From positions 2,356,001-2,420,000 of the forward strand of contig NC_088938.1 of assembly GCF_033473495.1 (NCBI RefSeq): DNA of 64,000 bases, given 5' to 3'. Within the stretch, counting starts at the first letter, position 1. Each line of letters starts with the position of its first letter. The position numbers and the translations under genes are program-made. The DNA is from Cercospora beticola. Its lineage: Eukaryota > Ascomycota > Dothideomycetes > Mycosphaerellales > Mycosphaerellaceae. This document shows, piece after piece, positions 24,547 to 35,863 of the stretch. The notes under the pieces are model-generated. The model was not told the DNA's origin. It did not search any database and saw only the letters and a list, made by a program, of their open reading frames with translations.

Positions 24547-25646
24547 CTACTCCCAAAACAGATAAACTCGAGTCTCAGAGCTCTGTCTGATCTCTTCGTT
24601 CTCAGTGCCTGGCAGAACAGGACTGACATGCAATCCACAAGCTGCGATGTTGGGATCGTTTTCCGCGGCCGAATCGGCGAACTTGATGATGCACACTTCG
24701 TCGGGCTTCTGCTCGGGCACCCAATACCATTTCTGCAGCTCTGGCCGCTTCGGAGGCTGTGCCGTGTAGGCTTCGACGACATAGTCGCCTTCTGGATTGA
24801 TGCCGCTGGGAATTCGATTCTCGGTGGGAATGAGCTCCGACATGTCCAGCGAGCGATAATCGCAAACAGAGATCGGATCACGCTTGACCGTCTGCAACGG
24901 TCGCTGGGTCTTTTGTCAGCTGTCAGTCTTTGGTCGTTTGTGGCAGGCTTCGATACCCAGATACTGTAAGAAGCAAAACGAGGCACTCTGACATCTACGC
25001 CTGATGCGCGGAGATCCTCTGCTTCGATGACGTTTCGTGCTGATTCTGCGATCTCTGTTGTTGCAGACCGCAGAGTCGTGCGGAGCCCTTTCAGCGTTGT
25101 GTCTACGTGGCACTGGCGTGCTGGTTCGCTGGAGGACTGCACATCCTTTCCATTCACTACGAGCGCGATGAGCTTCGAGCTAAGGCCCTTTCACGGATCA
25201 CACCCACCTAGAAGTTGGTTCTTGGGCATCTTTGCAAGGATCTGGTCCAGCTCATTGCCTCTCATGGGAATGAAGTCCAGATTCTCCTGCTTGGCTGCAG
25301 ACTTGCGGCGGAATCCTACGTTGTGCGCAACGCCGTGTTTAGCTCCAGTCAGTTTGAGCATCATGTCGATGGTCTCTGGAACCAAGACATCTTCCACATT
25401 TCTGCCCTCGAACACTTCATCTGCTGTCAAGGACGAAGCATGCTTGATGTATGTGAAGCCTTGAGTGTCGAGACCTGCATTGCCTTTGGCAACTTCGTCA
25501 GAAGTCCAGAAGTTGTGCAAAGGAAGCTTGAGCTGCTCGAGCCTTTTTGGCCGCGGGTTGGCGAAGATAGCTCTATCGTACGCCGATACTGACAAATCCG
25601 GGTCTACGAAGCGGAAGATTCCATATGTCTCCTCGATGGAGCCCAT
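24547..25646 (-). CDS. CmcJ/asaB/GA4-desaturase-like family protein
   Basis: A 331-aa protein resembling the fungal family that includes asaB-type hydroxylase/desaturases and GA4 desaturase, related to the bacterial methoxylation protein CmcJ. Three exons: 25208-25646, 24957-25156 and 24547-24903, with introns of 51 nt (25157-25207) and 53 nt (24904-24956). Conserved family features are the HVD block (ARQCHVDTTLKGLRTTL), WRPLQTVKRDPISVCDYRSL formed across the second splice, and WYWVPEQKPDEVCIIKFADS. The usual trailing His region reads ACGLHVSP. There is no signal peptide or membrane span. Members usually act in secondary metabolism, often inside gene clusters; here no obvious partner enzyme is adjacent, so substrate and pathway are unknown. 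Confidence 0.82.
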
Positions 25647-26719
25647 CTTGATTGAATGGTGTGGTGATGGAGAAGCTCGCGATGAAACTTGAGCTCGACT
25701 GCAGTGTCAGCTCCAAGGTTAAGTACCTGGTATGCTGTGCACACAGTCGGATCGGCATCCTTGAACATGACTGCGGGATCTCCAGGGAGCTGCAAAGCGC
25801 GTCGCTACGGCACGCGAGGACATTTCTTCAATCGGCGAAACTGTCGCTGCGAACATATCTTGAAATCGCGTTGACTTTCTGATAACACCGCGCGAATGAC
25901 GACATGATCGGTCTCTCCATTGTGTCGCCAGAAGACCACAGGCAGTGCCCATTAGTGTTGATATCCTTACTGTAACATCTGGCAGCTGTACATTGTATCG
26001 TCATCGCCCAGGAACCCCGGTCTCGAACATTTTGTGCCCGAATGTCCGAACGACACAGTCAAGGCATTCGATTGGGAGTGAAAAGCAGAGTTCCTCGGAG
26101 TTGTCTTGGGTAGTTGCGTCGATGAAAGTTGATGAAGGAAAGTTGGAGGGGGAGGGTTTGGAAGGGGAGAGCGAGGGCGGAAAAAGAAGCGGAACGGGAA
26201 GTCACCAAATGGCCTCAGCGCCTGATGGATAATGCTGGCTCTTTCTGACGATCTCAACATCAGTCCTTCCACTTAATGTTGCAAGAGACGACAGGACGGC
26301 CTGTCCAAATTGCACCTCGTTACAGAGACTTGGGGCAGTCGAGAACTGACTGGAGGAACAGCAAGGCACAAGTGCATATACTCGCAATAGACACTAAGTC
26401 TACACAGCTTCTTTGGCAAATGTTATTCTCTGTATCGTCATATTCATGCTGTACTCTGTTCATTGTTCCGCTCTACTCTCTTCCAACCCATATCTTTCAG
26501 CGTCTGTTAATTCATGTGCAAACTCTTCTGCAAGCACTGCAAATCACGAGGTAAATGTTCTCGTATTTCCGCTGCGGCATAAGAAATCCTGTCCCGATTG
26601 TGTCAAAATGGCCAGTCTAGCTTCGGCAGTAAAACGACGCATCCTCATCAATGCACTTCTCACCAACCCATTTGCGGTGATGTCGCACGATCTTATGCTT
26701 CCAGCGCATCAACGCCCGA
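25647..26719. other. Intergenic, promoter of CmcJ-like gene
   Basis: 1.07 kb between two minus-strand genes: upstream of the CmcJ-like gene and 3' of the receptor gene. A purine-rich stretch (about 26140-26190 on the plus strand) is the only compositional feature. No gene seen. Confidence 0.5.
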
Positions 26720-28313
26720 TCAGGAGCCGTACTGACGGAAGGTAGAGGTTTGTTGCGAGGTAAAGGCTTGCTCGTAGGGTGAGTTCCGTGGTGCCATTTC
26801 GATAGCTCCGTCGTCGAGGAAGATTTCGTTTGTGTTCTGCCGAAATCCTCTTTTATCAGGCCGCCCCGCTCGTAACGAATCGACATGCTCGGCAGAGATC
26901 TGCTGTCTGAGGGATGCCTTAGTTATTTCCGGAAGCGTTATGCTGTGGTAACGATAGGCCCCACCTTCGTCGTAGTATTGTGCCGGCGTGTGTAGTGATG
27001 AGAGTCGCACGTTGTCGATATTGGTGCTACCGCGCCGTGTTGACCAGTTCTTGCCTTTGCAGGTGTGATTCCACACCTTTTGTATCAGCCCAGCCATGTC
27101 CGGCAAGCAAGCGCAAATTACAGCTAAATTGCACTCCAACGAGGTCCAGGTAGCAACAGGAGCGAGCCAGAGACTGAAGTTTGGAGAAGTCGAATCTCTA
27201 ATGAGATACACCAGCCTGACGATGCTGGCTGCCGTTGCGAGTAAGCCTAGCGCGAAGACGAAACATACCCCAAACTTTTTCCCTCTCGACAAAGGTAGGT
27301 TCGCCAGTTTCCCAATCGGAAGCATAAAAGTGACCAGGTCGAGGATGACGCTGATGGCCGATATGGCATAAGATTGGGCTGAGTAGTCGATACATGTTCC
27401 TTGATGCTCGCCGTCCCAGCCTATACGAATGTCAGTGCTTGCGTACTTTATGCAATCCATCAGTGTCCAAAACTCACGCGTCCACGCATAACTGATTGGC
27501 ATGCATTCGAATACGACACTCAATGCGATAGCTATTCCGGCCGCAATGTTGACGCCGATTAGGATGAAACAGACTCTCCGAAAGGTTAAATTGTCGGTGG
27601 ACCCAGATCCGCAAATAGAGCAACAGGATTGAGACTTTGATGATCGTCATCAGTACTGCGTACAGAATGCCCTCCATCCAGAACGTGTGAAGCAGCATCG
27701 TGATGTTCTCGGGTTCAAGAATCCATATATCGCGTCCCGTCCCCGCCTTCGCCATAAGGTGGACGACGGCATTGAAGGGTATGAGGAATATGAGAGCCAG
27801 AAGCATTGTCCAGTCGTCGGCTCCGTAGCCATGACCTCTAGCATAAGGATTCCGGAAGATGAGCCGTGCCACGACCCCAATCGCTGCAGTGGCGAACATG
27901 GTCCAAACTACTCGCGGTGTTGTGGTATCCTCGGACCGCACGGGTTCGCCGCAAGCTGTGCTTTGGTACCTTCCTGCGACTGCACATGGTCAGATGCATG
28001 AGCGGCCGGATTGATTGTTGATGAACGTACGCAGCGCCTCTTTGGCCGGACAACTCGATTGCAGACATTTCTGAACAGCATTCTTGTAGACGGTGCTATC
28101 GCACAGGCACGCAGCATCCGCACCACATCCGGAGGCCGGGATAAATTCGAAGATGCAGTTCGTCTAAGCATCTTCTCAGCAGTGTGTTCGGATGGGTGCA
28201 GAAAAGTTACTTACCACGCATGTGGACAGCGCCGGTGCCGAATCATTCGCCTGGGCGCTGACTCTGCATAGCCAAATGGCACATATGGCAGAGAGACTTG
28301 CAAGCCAGCGCAT
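26720..28313 (-). CDS. CFEM-domain seven-helix membrane protein (PTH11-like receptor), one-base frame disruption
   Basis: Signal peptide (MRWLASLSAICAIWLCRVSA), then a CFEM cysteine domain (LSTCVTNCIFEFIPASGCG, AACLCD, VQKCLQSSC, TACG; eight Cys), then seven hydrophobic helices. The topology is that of PTH11-like receptors that sense surfaces or host cues in pathogens. Exons: 28215-28313, 28031-28163, 27478-27979 and 26720-27420; introns of 51, 51 and 57 nt splice cleanly. Within exon 3, helix 3 (VSILLLYLRIW) is followed by a shift. Dropping one G of the GGG at 27602-27604 (minus strand) gives STDNLTFRR and helix 4 (VCFILIGVNIAAGIAIALS) in frame; as written, the frame runs to a stop 40 codons on. 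About 477 aa if corrected. The C-tail is hydrophilic. Confidence 0.8.
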
Positions 28314-29346
28314 GAGGTCGAGGAGATCATATGGATATGAGGTGGTGTGTTGTTGGTGGCATGCTGAGGACAAGTTAAAGCTGGCAACATTGGTTCCCAA
28401 GTCACACAGAGGTACTGGTTTACATGCTGCTGAACAGCCGTTTCGAGATCAGCATCGTGTATTTCAAGTCATTGTGCCGGTTTATCAGCTCTGACAATGA
28501 CTTGCAGAACCTACACGCTAGTCCTCTCTCTTCGCGCTAACGCCGTCTTGACTCGTGACCGGTGTCTGAGGATTGTACAGGCTACGAGGTGATTTACCAG
28601 GCAATCCTCGAATTTTTCTTTTGGACTGCGACATCTTCGGGTGGGCGAAGCCATGTTCGGAGTCCACGTAGGGTATAGAGCATCTTGCGCGATATGTTGA
28701 TGCGTTCACAGGCAAAATATGTCGCTCTGCGGCTGGTGAGCCAGTAGGACCTCATCCGACTGATTCGCATACGGGCTGCAGAGCGCGCACTAGTAACAAG
28801 TCAAATGGATACACGAAAGAGTAGTGGAGTGGCCTGATCTAAAAATGCCACAAGGCTTTGTTAACATGTCACTCGCGGTGGAGGTTACTCTGCAGGCAGC
28901 TGATTCGTCTTGATATCTGGCGTCACTAATTCTCCGCTAGGAGTGAGCTTCTCGAAGATAGAGTGTTGGCTCTGTTTCGGGGTCTTCTCAATGAGGCAGA
29001 GAGTCGTCGAACAGCAAAGGTTTTGCGGCATCCAGCTTCATGTACAGTGTTGCCAGTCCGGCTGGCTGTTGGGAAGAGATCTGGCTGCATCGTCGGAGGT
29101 GGTGCGTAGCTCAATACACGCTGTGCCGCTGATACATTGCAGAGACAGAATGCGTAGTCCGGTAAGGGAGATTGCGCCGCGTTGATGGAAGGAGATGATG
29201 AGGTCGCCGTGGTGTGTGCGGAAAGGAGGATGCAAAGCTCCTCACCAACTCGGCAAATGGAAGGCTGCGCGCCCCACTTCTCCAGAAACACCTCCACACG
29301 CCATGTCAACAACCACGTCTGGAGCATATATCTCTTTTTGCGAACA
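28314..29346. other. Divergent promoter region, receptor and dehydrogenase
   Basis: 1.03 kb between head-to-head genes. Open frames on both strands have no motifs. No gene or clear promoter element is asserted. Confidence 0.5.
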
Positions 29347-30182
29347 ATGGCATACTCGTCACGGTTGGCAATCATCGTGGGTGGCATTGGTAAGCTCCAG
29401 TTGCGATTTGCGGTGGAAGTCGTGCTTACTCCTCCACAGGCGGTCTTGGCTCCGTCACAGGCAAGCTGCTGAGGTCCCAGGGTGCTCGACTGGCATTGTT
29501 GTACGCCCCTTTCGAGCAATCGCGTGTCGGGCCAACTATATCACAAGTCTTCGGCAATGACTCCAAGGACATCAGATCGTACGCCTGCGATGTGACCTCT
29601 CACGAGTCCGTCAAGGAAGCCTTTGCTGCCATTGCCAAGGACGATGTTGCTTTTCCGAGTATTCTCGTGAATGCTGCAGGCTATGTCAATCTGCAACCTC
29701 TGGAGACATTCGATGTCAATGACATCTTGAAGCACTACATGGTCAATCTTCACGGACCAACACTGACTGGCCAGGCATTTGCAAACACCTATTTTGCCGC
29801 AGTGCAGCGTGCCAAGGGGCAGGCGCCGGGCGGACGGATCGTCAATATTGCCAGCCAGGCTGCACATGTCGCGCTCCAAAACCACGGACCATACTGTGCG
29901 AGCAAGGCAGGTCTTGTTGGCCTGACGCGATCTCAAGCTTCGGAATGGGGACCGAGGGGCATTACTGCCAACAGCATAAGTCCCGGCCCAGTGTGGACAG
30001 AACTGGGCAAAAAAGCCTGGAGCGACCAGAAAGCGCGAGAGGAGTATCAAGCAGCTGTGCCAACAGGCAAGTTCGCTGAGCCCCACGAAGTTGCTCGGAT
30101 AGTCGACTTCCTGTGCAGAGACGAAGCACTGAATATCAACGGAGACGACATCAGGCTTGAAGGCGGGTATACTGCGCGTTAG
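29347..30182 (+). CDS. Short-chain dehydrogenase/reductase (FabG-like)
   Basis: A 261-aa NAD(P)-dependent oxidoreductase. The cofactor motif GGIGGLGSVTG is assembled across a 50-nt intron (29390-29439; phase 1). Further SDR signatures are NAAGYV, IVNIASQAA (catalytic Ser), YCASKAG (YxxxK) and SPGPVWTELG. The C-terminal block GDDIRLEGGYTAR is typical of the classical family, and length is normal. There is no targeting signal, so it is probably cytosolic. The substrate cannot be inferred. It is divergent from the CFEM receptor; no pathway partner is adjacent. Confidence 0.9.
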
Positions 30183-30749
30183 ATGACTCGAATGAGGAGC
30201 ATGTCGAACAGACAACAGTCTCCGGCATCAGAAATGTCTCCTCCAAGACTTGAACGAGTTGCTCCATCTCCATGACTTACCCTGCAGTTTCGGATCAATG
30301 CCGCATCATTCCGATGACTTCTCAAGAATGACACACTCATGCGCAGGTCTAAATGTATACATCTTCTCGACCCGAGATGGTCGCCCATATGGTAAGCATC
30401 ACGACACAATGACTGACATGTAGCACAGCAGATTCAGCAGATTCAGCATCACAAATAGTGTCAAGGCAGTCGAACTGGCCAGATTGGCATTCGACCCAAA
30501 AAGGGCTATGATCGCGAACAACACATTTCAAGCATCATTTGATGGGCGGCGTAGCCGACATTCGCCAGAATCGCGAAATGCAATGCCCCCATTCGGCTTG
30601 CCGAAGTGACACGCTCACATTCCTACACAGATTCGGCACCCGCAATACCGGCAACCATGCCGTGCCATGCCTTCTCACTGCCGATGAGCCGACCAAAGAC
30701 CGTCCTCTACGGACGTCGCGAGTAACGACTTCGAACATGCTTGCAAGCA
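30183..30749. other. Intergenic, dehydrogenase 3' flank and promoter of PAN-like gene
   Basis: 567 bases with no supported gene. A further 5' exon of the PAN-like gene could lie here, because its first methionine is not followed by a strong signal peptide. Confidence 0.4.
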
Positions 30750-32624
30750 ATGGCGGCATTGCTATGTGGTGGTTTGGGACTTCCCTTGTGCCCGGTCACA
30801 AGGACGACAAGCACTACCACCACAGCTCTTGCCAGCTCATCTTCACAGTCTTCCTCAAGAATAATTACGACCACATCACTTTCTTCTGTCTCCTTCGGGA
30901 CACCTTCGTTCTCTAACACATTCTCAACTTCGTTTGTCGCATCTGCGAGCTTGATCGCTTCGTCGATCCAAACATCATCTATCTCATCTTCCTTCGGCTT
31001 GAGTCCGACATCGATATTGACCATTCGAACCACGTCTACTTCAACGACTCCGAACTCATCACAAATACCGAGCAGTACCACTGCTGCTTCGCCAGTCCCA
31101 ACTGGCCCGACATGTCCAGCTGCTGATGGACAATCATTTACGGCTCGTACGCTCACACATCTGACGGAGAGATTCACTCACTGACCAAATTAATCTCACA
31201 GAAGATGGAAGCCAATACCTGATCGTGTGCAATCAAGGCTACTCATCGAATAGCCAAAACGTGTTCGGACTCATCCCTGTAGCGGTCAATTCTTATCTCG
31301 ACTGCCTAAACCTCTGTTCCAACCAAGGCTCAATCTGTGCTGGTATCACATATGGCTACTTTGGGAGCGACACGCTACAATGCAATCTCAAAACCAAAAT
31401 GCTGCGTGACAACCAGCCAAGTGGCTACAATGTAGATTCCGCGTTACGCATGAGTGGACCTACGGTGTCCGGCAATCGATCACAGCTGGTCACTAATGGC
31501 GACTTCATGGAAAATATGGGGTCTCTTAGCCCTTGGACCACGGACACTTTCAGTATAGAAGGAATTTCTGGTGTACCGTAAGTTATGTTCACACCTTATG
31601 CTTGATGTGATCTGACAAATGTAACAGCACTTCTTACTGGGTCCTGGCCGATTCCTTTGGTTACAAAGCAGGCGAGCTGATACAAGCCGTGAACATATCC
31701 GCCGGACTCTCATACTACATGACTCTCAGCCTTAGCTTCAGCACTTCAGGACCTATCTCACCAAACAACTTCTGCAACTTTTACGCTCAGACCGACTACG
31801 AGATCCTCTTCTTCTTCAATCCAAATCTCACCAGCTTCACCTCAGCCTTCTCCAGTACTTTCAATGCCAGCGGAACCACAACGCGAGACGCCAACCGCTT
31901 CATACTCTTCATGTACTGCAGCGGAAACTTCAACATTACTTGGACCATCGACTCTGTCGCCTTCTACACAAATGTCCCCTCACTTGGGGCCAACCCTCTT
32001 GTCCCTCCCCCCAGCACCTCGATCCTCCGCGATGGAAACTTCACTTCAGGACTCCAGTACTGGCGATGGCGACCAAACCCCAATTTAAACAACAACGTTC
32101 TCTCCCCTTCTAGCATCGCCACTGTACTGCTTCCGCCTGGAACATTAAACAACGTCACGGCGCTCATGAATTACATGATGCCCTCTTCTCTAGTGCCTTC
32201 AACACCTGGCCTGACTCCCCAACAACAACAGCAGCAGCAGCAACAGCAGCAACGCCTTACCGTCATAACCTTCTCTACCCTCTCTCCGGTGACACCGACC
32301 TTCACCTCCGGCTACCTCACTCAGATCGCACCTCTGCCGATCTCTCTCAACCAGACTTTCCGACTCACAGGGACAGTCTACTTCAATGTCTCTTCGTCCT
32401 GCTCATGTGATGCCGGGATTTACAATACCTTGTATCGAAATTCTGGCGTGAATGGATGGGCGTGGTCTGTGTTTGGTGTGAGGGAGAGAAGAGTCGTAGA
32501 AGTGGATGTTACTGGGATGGCGACGGCGGGGAATGCAGAGTTTCAGGTTTATGTTGGGTGTGAGGGGACGGATGCGGGTTGTGGAGTCGGAGTGGGAGGG
32601 TTGGCGATGAGGGTAAATGTTTGA
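30750..32624 (+). CDS. Probable secreted mosaic protein: Ser/Thr-rich, PAN/Apple-like and two beta-sandwich modules
   Basis: About 589 aa in three exons; introns 31147-31201 (55 nt) and 31578-31627 (50 nt). The first 130 residues are Ser/Thr-rich and probably O-glycosylated. Next is a PAN/Apple-like cysteine module (TCPAADGQSFTAQDGSQY, YLDCLNLCSNQGSICAGITY), typical of ascomycete surface proteins. Two related modules follow, each opening with a (N/D)GNF/NGDF motif and a Trp (LVTNGDFMENMGSLSPWTT and ILRDGNFTSGLQYWRW), as in carbohydrate-binding-like jelly rolls. A run of 11 Gln interrupts the second. Many N-glycosylation sequons are present. The start at 30750 is the first in-frame ATG, but the hydrophobic stretch after it is short, so a missing upstream exon is possible. 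Likely cell-wall or extracellular; ligand unknown. Confidence 0.7.
32220..32252 (+). repeat. CAA/CAG trinucleotide repeat encoding polyglutamine
   Basis: Eleven consecutive Gln codons (mixed CAA and CAG) inside the PAN-like secreted protein. Mixed codons suggest a somewhat stabilised repeat, but length variation between strains is likely. Confidence 0.85.
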
Positions 32625-34045
32625 GGGCTTGAGCTTCTCATTCAGCAGAGGGAATGTATTGAGGAGAGTTGTGGATGATCCGTGACCGTTGTGAAGAGGA
32701 AAAGTTTGATGTGTGTATGGACTGATTTAATTCTCTAATGCTCCTCGAGTAGAACTTCTCGTTCCCGGCTTGCGAGTCCGGACATACTTGACACAGATTC
32801 TTGCATTGCTTCAGAAAGTTTCGCAAGGACATACTTTTGAGGACATGCATCTAATGAATTGAATTGAGACTTGTGAAGGATGAAATGAAGGTCTTGCCGT
32901 TGAACAAAGGTGCTTCTGGTGGTATATTTCTGGACACCAGATGAGAATCATCCGAGCTTTACCTTACCGTTCATGAGCTTCCGTCACTGCATCAAGCAGT
33001 CTTCGCAACGAAAGCGAGATGCTCTGGTCCATGATGAGACTGATACAGCAAATACTGCAGCTCAATTCTCGCCATCACAACGACCTCCTTGGCAGCAAGG
33101 CAGCACTACCGGTTTCACTTCAAACACGTCGCCCACCTGGGAGAACGGCCAAGGCCCTATCTATTGAACAATGTCAGCACATGCTTCAATGAGCGTGATG
33201 CGTAGATATGGCAGCGATATTGTTGCAAGATTTCAGACACCTAAATTTTTAAGCACCGACGACAGGTGACCGCGAGCATATGACGATGCTGTTGGCCGCT
33301 ACCTGCCATGCCTTTTCCGGCTCTTCCTAAAGCTACTAGGTATGTCGTCGCAAAGGACAACTTGATCATCATGTAGGGGAGGGATTGTGAAGATGAGATG
33401 ATAATCTGACGTACCATATTCACTACGAGCTCTCGTAGGGAGTCGTGGCTCAGCGCACGGCTATGAAGGACAAGTGACAGGCCTCGCGTGACATGTCACG
33501 GAGACATGGTGAGGCTGGTGGTGAGAGATTCGAGGGAGATGTCGGCGGCGAAGAAGCGGGAGGCGCAGGAAGCAGAAAATTGAACTTGGTGGAACTGGGA
33601 GCGGAGTGCGGGCCTGGCCGTCAGTGCACTAACTTAGGGTATTCTTAGAAAAGCCACCTTTCGCCTGCGTCACGGAACGGGCGTGAGGCAATGGTCTGGT
33701 CTGAGCCCGCTCACTCCCACCGGCCTGCACTCTGCCTGAAGCAACTTGGACTGGGGACAGAACACGTTTGCCGTTTGCGTTGTAAGCATGCTACTAATTG
33801 AGTAGCTTTCCTCATCCTCTTGTTGTTGTACATACGTATCCTCCTCCGCCTCCGCCCTTCCTTTGTCTGTCCTCTGATTATTAAACCTTCCGCATCAGAC
33901 TGTCATTAGCCATATCCTGGGAAGCGGCCGCCGCTCGCAATCAATCGCACCTGCTCGCTCATCTCTCGAGCAGAGTGCTGCCGCTCATAACCTTCCGACA
34001 GACTCAGGCACCGCTCAAGCCTGAACCGGACACAGCACTTCCACC
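32625..34045. other. Intergenic, ERO1 promoter
   Basis: 1.4 kb with no supported gene. The last 250 bases are pyrimidine-rich, as expected for the leader of a well-expressed gene. I could not identify an unfolded-protein-response element with confidence. Confidence 0.5.
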
Positions 34046-35863
34046 ATGCAGAGACACTCGCTGCTGGCGCTGGCAGCCAGCCTTTTCCTGCAGTCTGGCC
34101 TCAGCGAGACACTCTCGTCCGAGCAATGCGCTTTTGAGCCCGATGCAAAGGTATCCGATGCCTGCGCCTCCTTCCACGACCTCGACACTCTCAATATCAA
34201 ACTAAACCCATACGTGCGAAATCTTGCCAACAACACCGACTTCTTCTCATACTACCGCCTCAACCTCTACAACAAGAAGTGTCCGTTCTGGAATGACGAC
34301 AATGGCATGTGTGGGAATAGAGCATGCGCTGTAATCACACTTGACAACGAGGAGGACGTGCCGGAGATATGGAGGGCTGCGGAACTGTCCAAATTGGAGG
34401 GGCCGAAGGCGAAACATCCAGGCAAACAGACGAAAGAGAAGCAAAAGCCGTTACAGGGACAGCTTGGAGAGAAAGTGGGCGAAAGTTGCGTGGTGGAGAT
34501 CGACGACGAGTGCGACGAAAGGGATTACTGTGTACCCGAGGATGAGAGTGCCACGGCGAAAGGAGACTATGTGAGCTTACTCGATAACCCCGAGAGGTTT
34601 ACCGGCTACAGTGGAGAAGGCGCACATCAGATCTGGGAGTCAATATACCGGGAAAACTGCTTTGCGCGCTCGTCACAAGGGCCGAGTGATGCGCAGAGTG
34701 AAGCACAAGCGGCATTGCAGCTCAAACAGGTGATCAAGGACCATGATCGCCAGCAGGCCGCGAGTTCTGGAAGGCCACAAGATTCTCTCGACTTCGAGGA
34801 CGAGTGCCTTGAGAAGCGTGTCTTTTACCGCGTGATCTCTGGAATGCACGCTTCCATCTCAACACATCTCTGCTACGACTACCTGAACCAGCAGACAGGA
34901 GAGTGGGGGCCAAACTTGACATGCTACAAAGAGAGACTGCACAATCGCCAGGACCGGATATCGAACATCTACTTCAACTTTGCTCTGGTATCGCGAGCCG
35001 TGGGCAAACTACGGGACTACGTGCAAGATTATGTCTTTTGCACAGGCGACGCTTCGCAGGATGCTCTCACAAGAGAAATGGTGACCACGGTCGCAAATGC
35101 CATCCCACCCGGACCGCAAATTTTCGACGAGAGTGTCATGTTCCAGGATCAGACTGCGAACGGCATCAGCCTGAAGGAAGACTTCCGCAATCGGTTCCGC
35201 AACGTCAGCAGAGTGATGGACTGTGTTGGCTGCGACAAGTGTCGCTTGTGGGGCAAGATTCAAACGAATGGCTTCGGCACAGCGTTGAAGGTCTTGTTCG
35301 AATTCGGAAATGGAAACGATGAAAGGGGCGAGGAGAAGCCACTTCTCAGGCGGACAGAACTGGTCGCATTGATCAATACGCTCGACAAGATCTCCTCGGC
35401 CATCAATCATCTCAAGCATTTCCGTGCCATGATGGAGGCAGAGGCTTCTGGCAAATCGGTCGAGGCTGCGGAACAACAGACGCCATTACCGAAGAGCCAG
35501 GCCGAATCCTCATACAAGAAGTCGAAATCGCAGGCTTCCTCGCTCGACGACCTCGATGATTTCGACACGGAGCCTGCCACCCCGCCGCGACCGAAACGCA
35601 CCTCGCAGACCGTGTCGGAGATCTTTTGGGAAGAGTTCGACAATGTGTGGACGGCGTATAAGTTCGTGCTCTGGTCGTGGTCACAGATACCCTTGATGTT
35701 ACCCTCGATTGTGTTCAGTGAAGTTGGACGTTTGTATGATTTCTGGTTGGGTTTGCCAGTGAGACCACGAGTGTGGGAGATAAGACCGCCCACGCTAGAC
35801 AACATCAAGGCTTGGAAGAAAGGAGAGATGGGGAATGGCAAAGTCGGGAGAGATGAGCTTTGA
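34046..35863 (+). CDS. ERO1: ER oxidoreductin 1 (protein disulfide oxidase)
   Basis: FAD-dependent ER oxidase that reoxidises protein disulfide isomerase. Single exon, 605 aa. Signal peptide MQRHSLLALAASLFLQSGLS precedes the Cys-rich N-terminus (KKCPFWNDDNGMCGNRACAV, which holds the shuttle-type cysteines). Conserved ERO1 blocks follow: YSGEGAHQIWESIYRENCF, ISGMHASISTHLCYDY, NIYFNFALVSRAVGKL and the active-site CVGCDKCRLWGKIQTNG (CxxCxxC). After the catalytic core there is a Ser/Asp-rich segment and a C-terminal part with a hydrophobic stretch (FVLWSWSQIPLMLPSIVF) that probably associates it with the ER membrane, as in fungal orthologues. Essential in yeast; expected to be induced by ER stress. 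Confidence 0.97.
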   Translation: MQRHSLLALAASLFLQSGLSETLSSEQCAFEPDAKVSDACASFHDLDTLNIKLNPYVRNLANNTDFFSYYRLNLYNKKCPFWNDDNGMCGNRACAVITLDNEEDVPEIWRAAELSKLEGPKAKHPGKQTKEKQKPLQGQLGEKVGESCVVEIDDECDERDYCVPEDESATAKGDYVSLLDNPERFTGYSGEGAHQIWESIYRENCFARSSQGPSDAQSEAQAALQLKQVIKDHDRQQAASSGRPQDSLDFEDECLEKRVFYRVISGMHASISTHLCYDYLNQQTGEWGPNLTCYKERLHNRQDRISNIYFNFALVSRAVGKLRDYVQDYVFCTGDASQDALTREMVTTVANAIPPGPQIFDESVMFQDQTANGISLKEDFRNRFRNVSRVMDCVGCDKCRLWGKIQTNGFGTALKVLFEFGNGNDERGEEKPLLRRTELVALINTLDKISSAINHLKHFRAMMEAEASGKSVEAAEQQTPLPKSQAESSYKKSKSQASSLDDLDDFDTEPATPPRPKRTSQTVSEIFWEEFDNVWTAYKFVLWSWSQIPLMLPSIVFSEVGRLYDFWLGLPVRPRVWEIRPPTLDNIKAWKKGEMGNGKVGRDEL

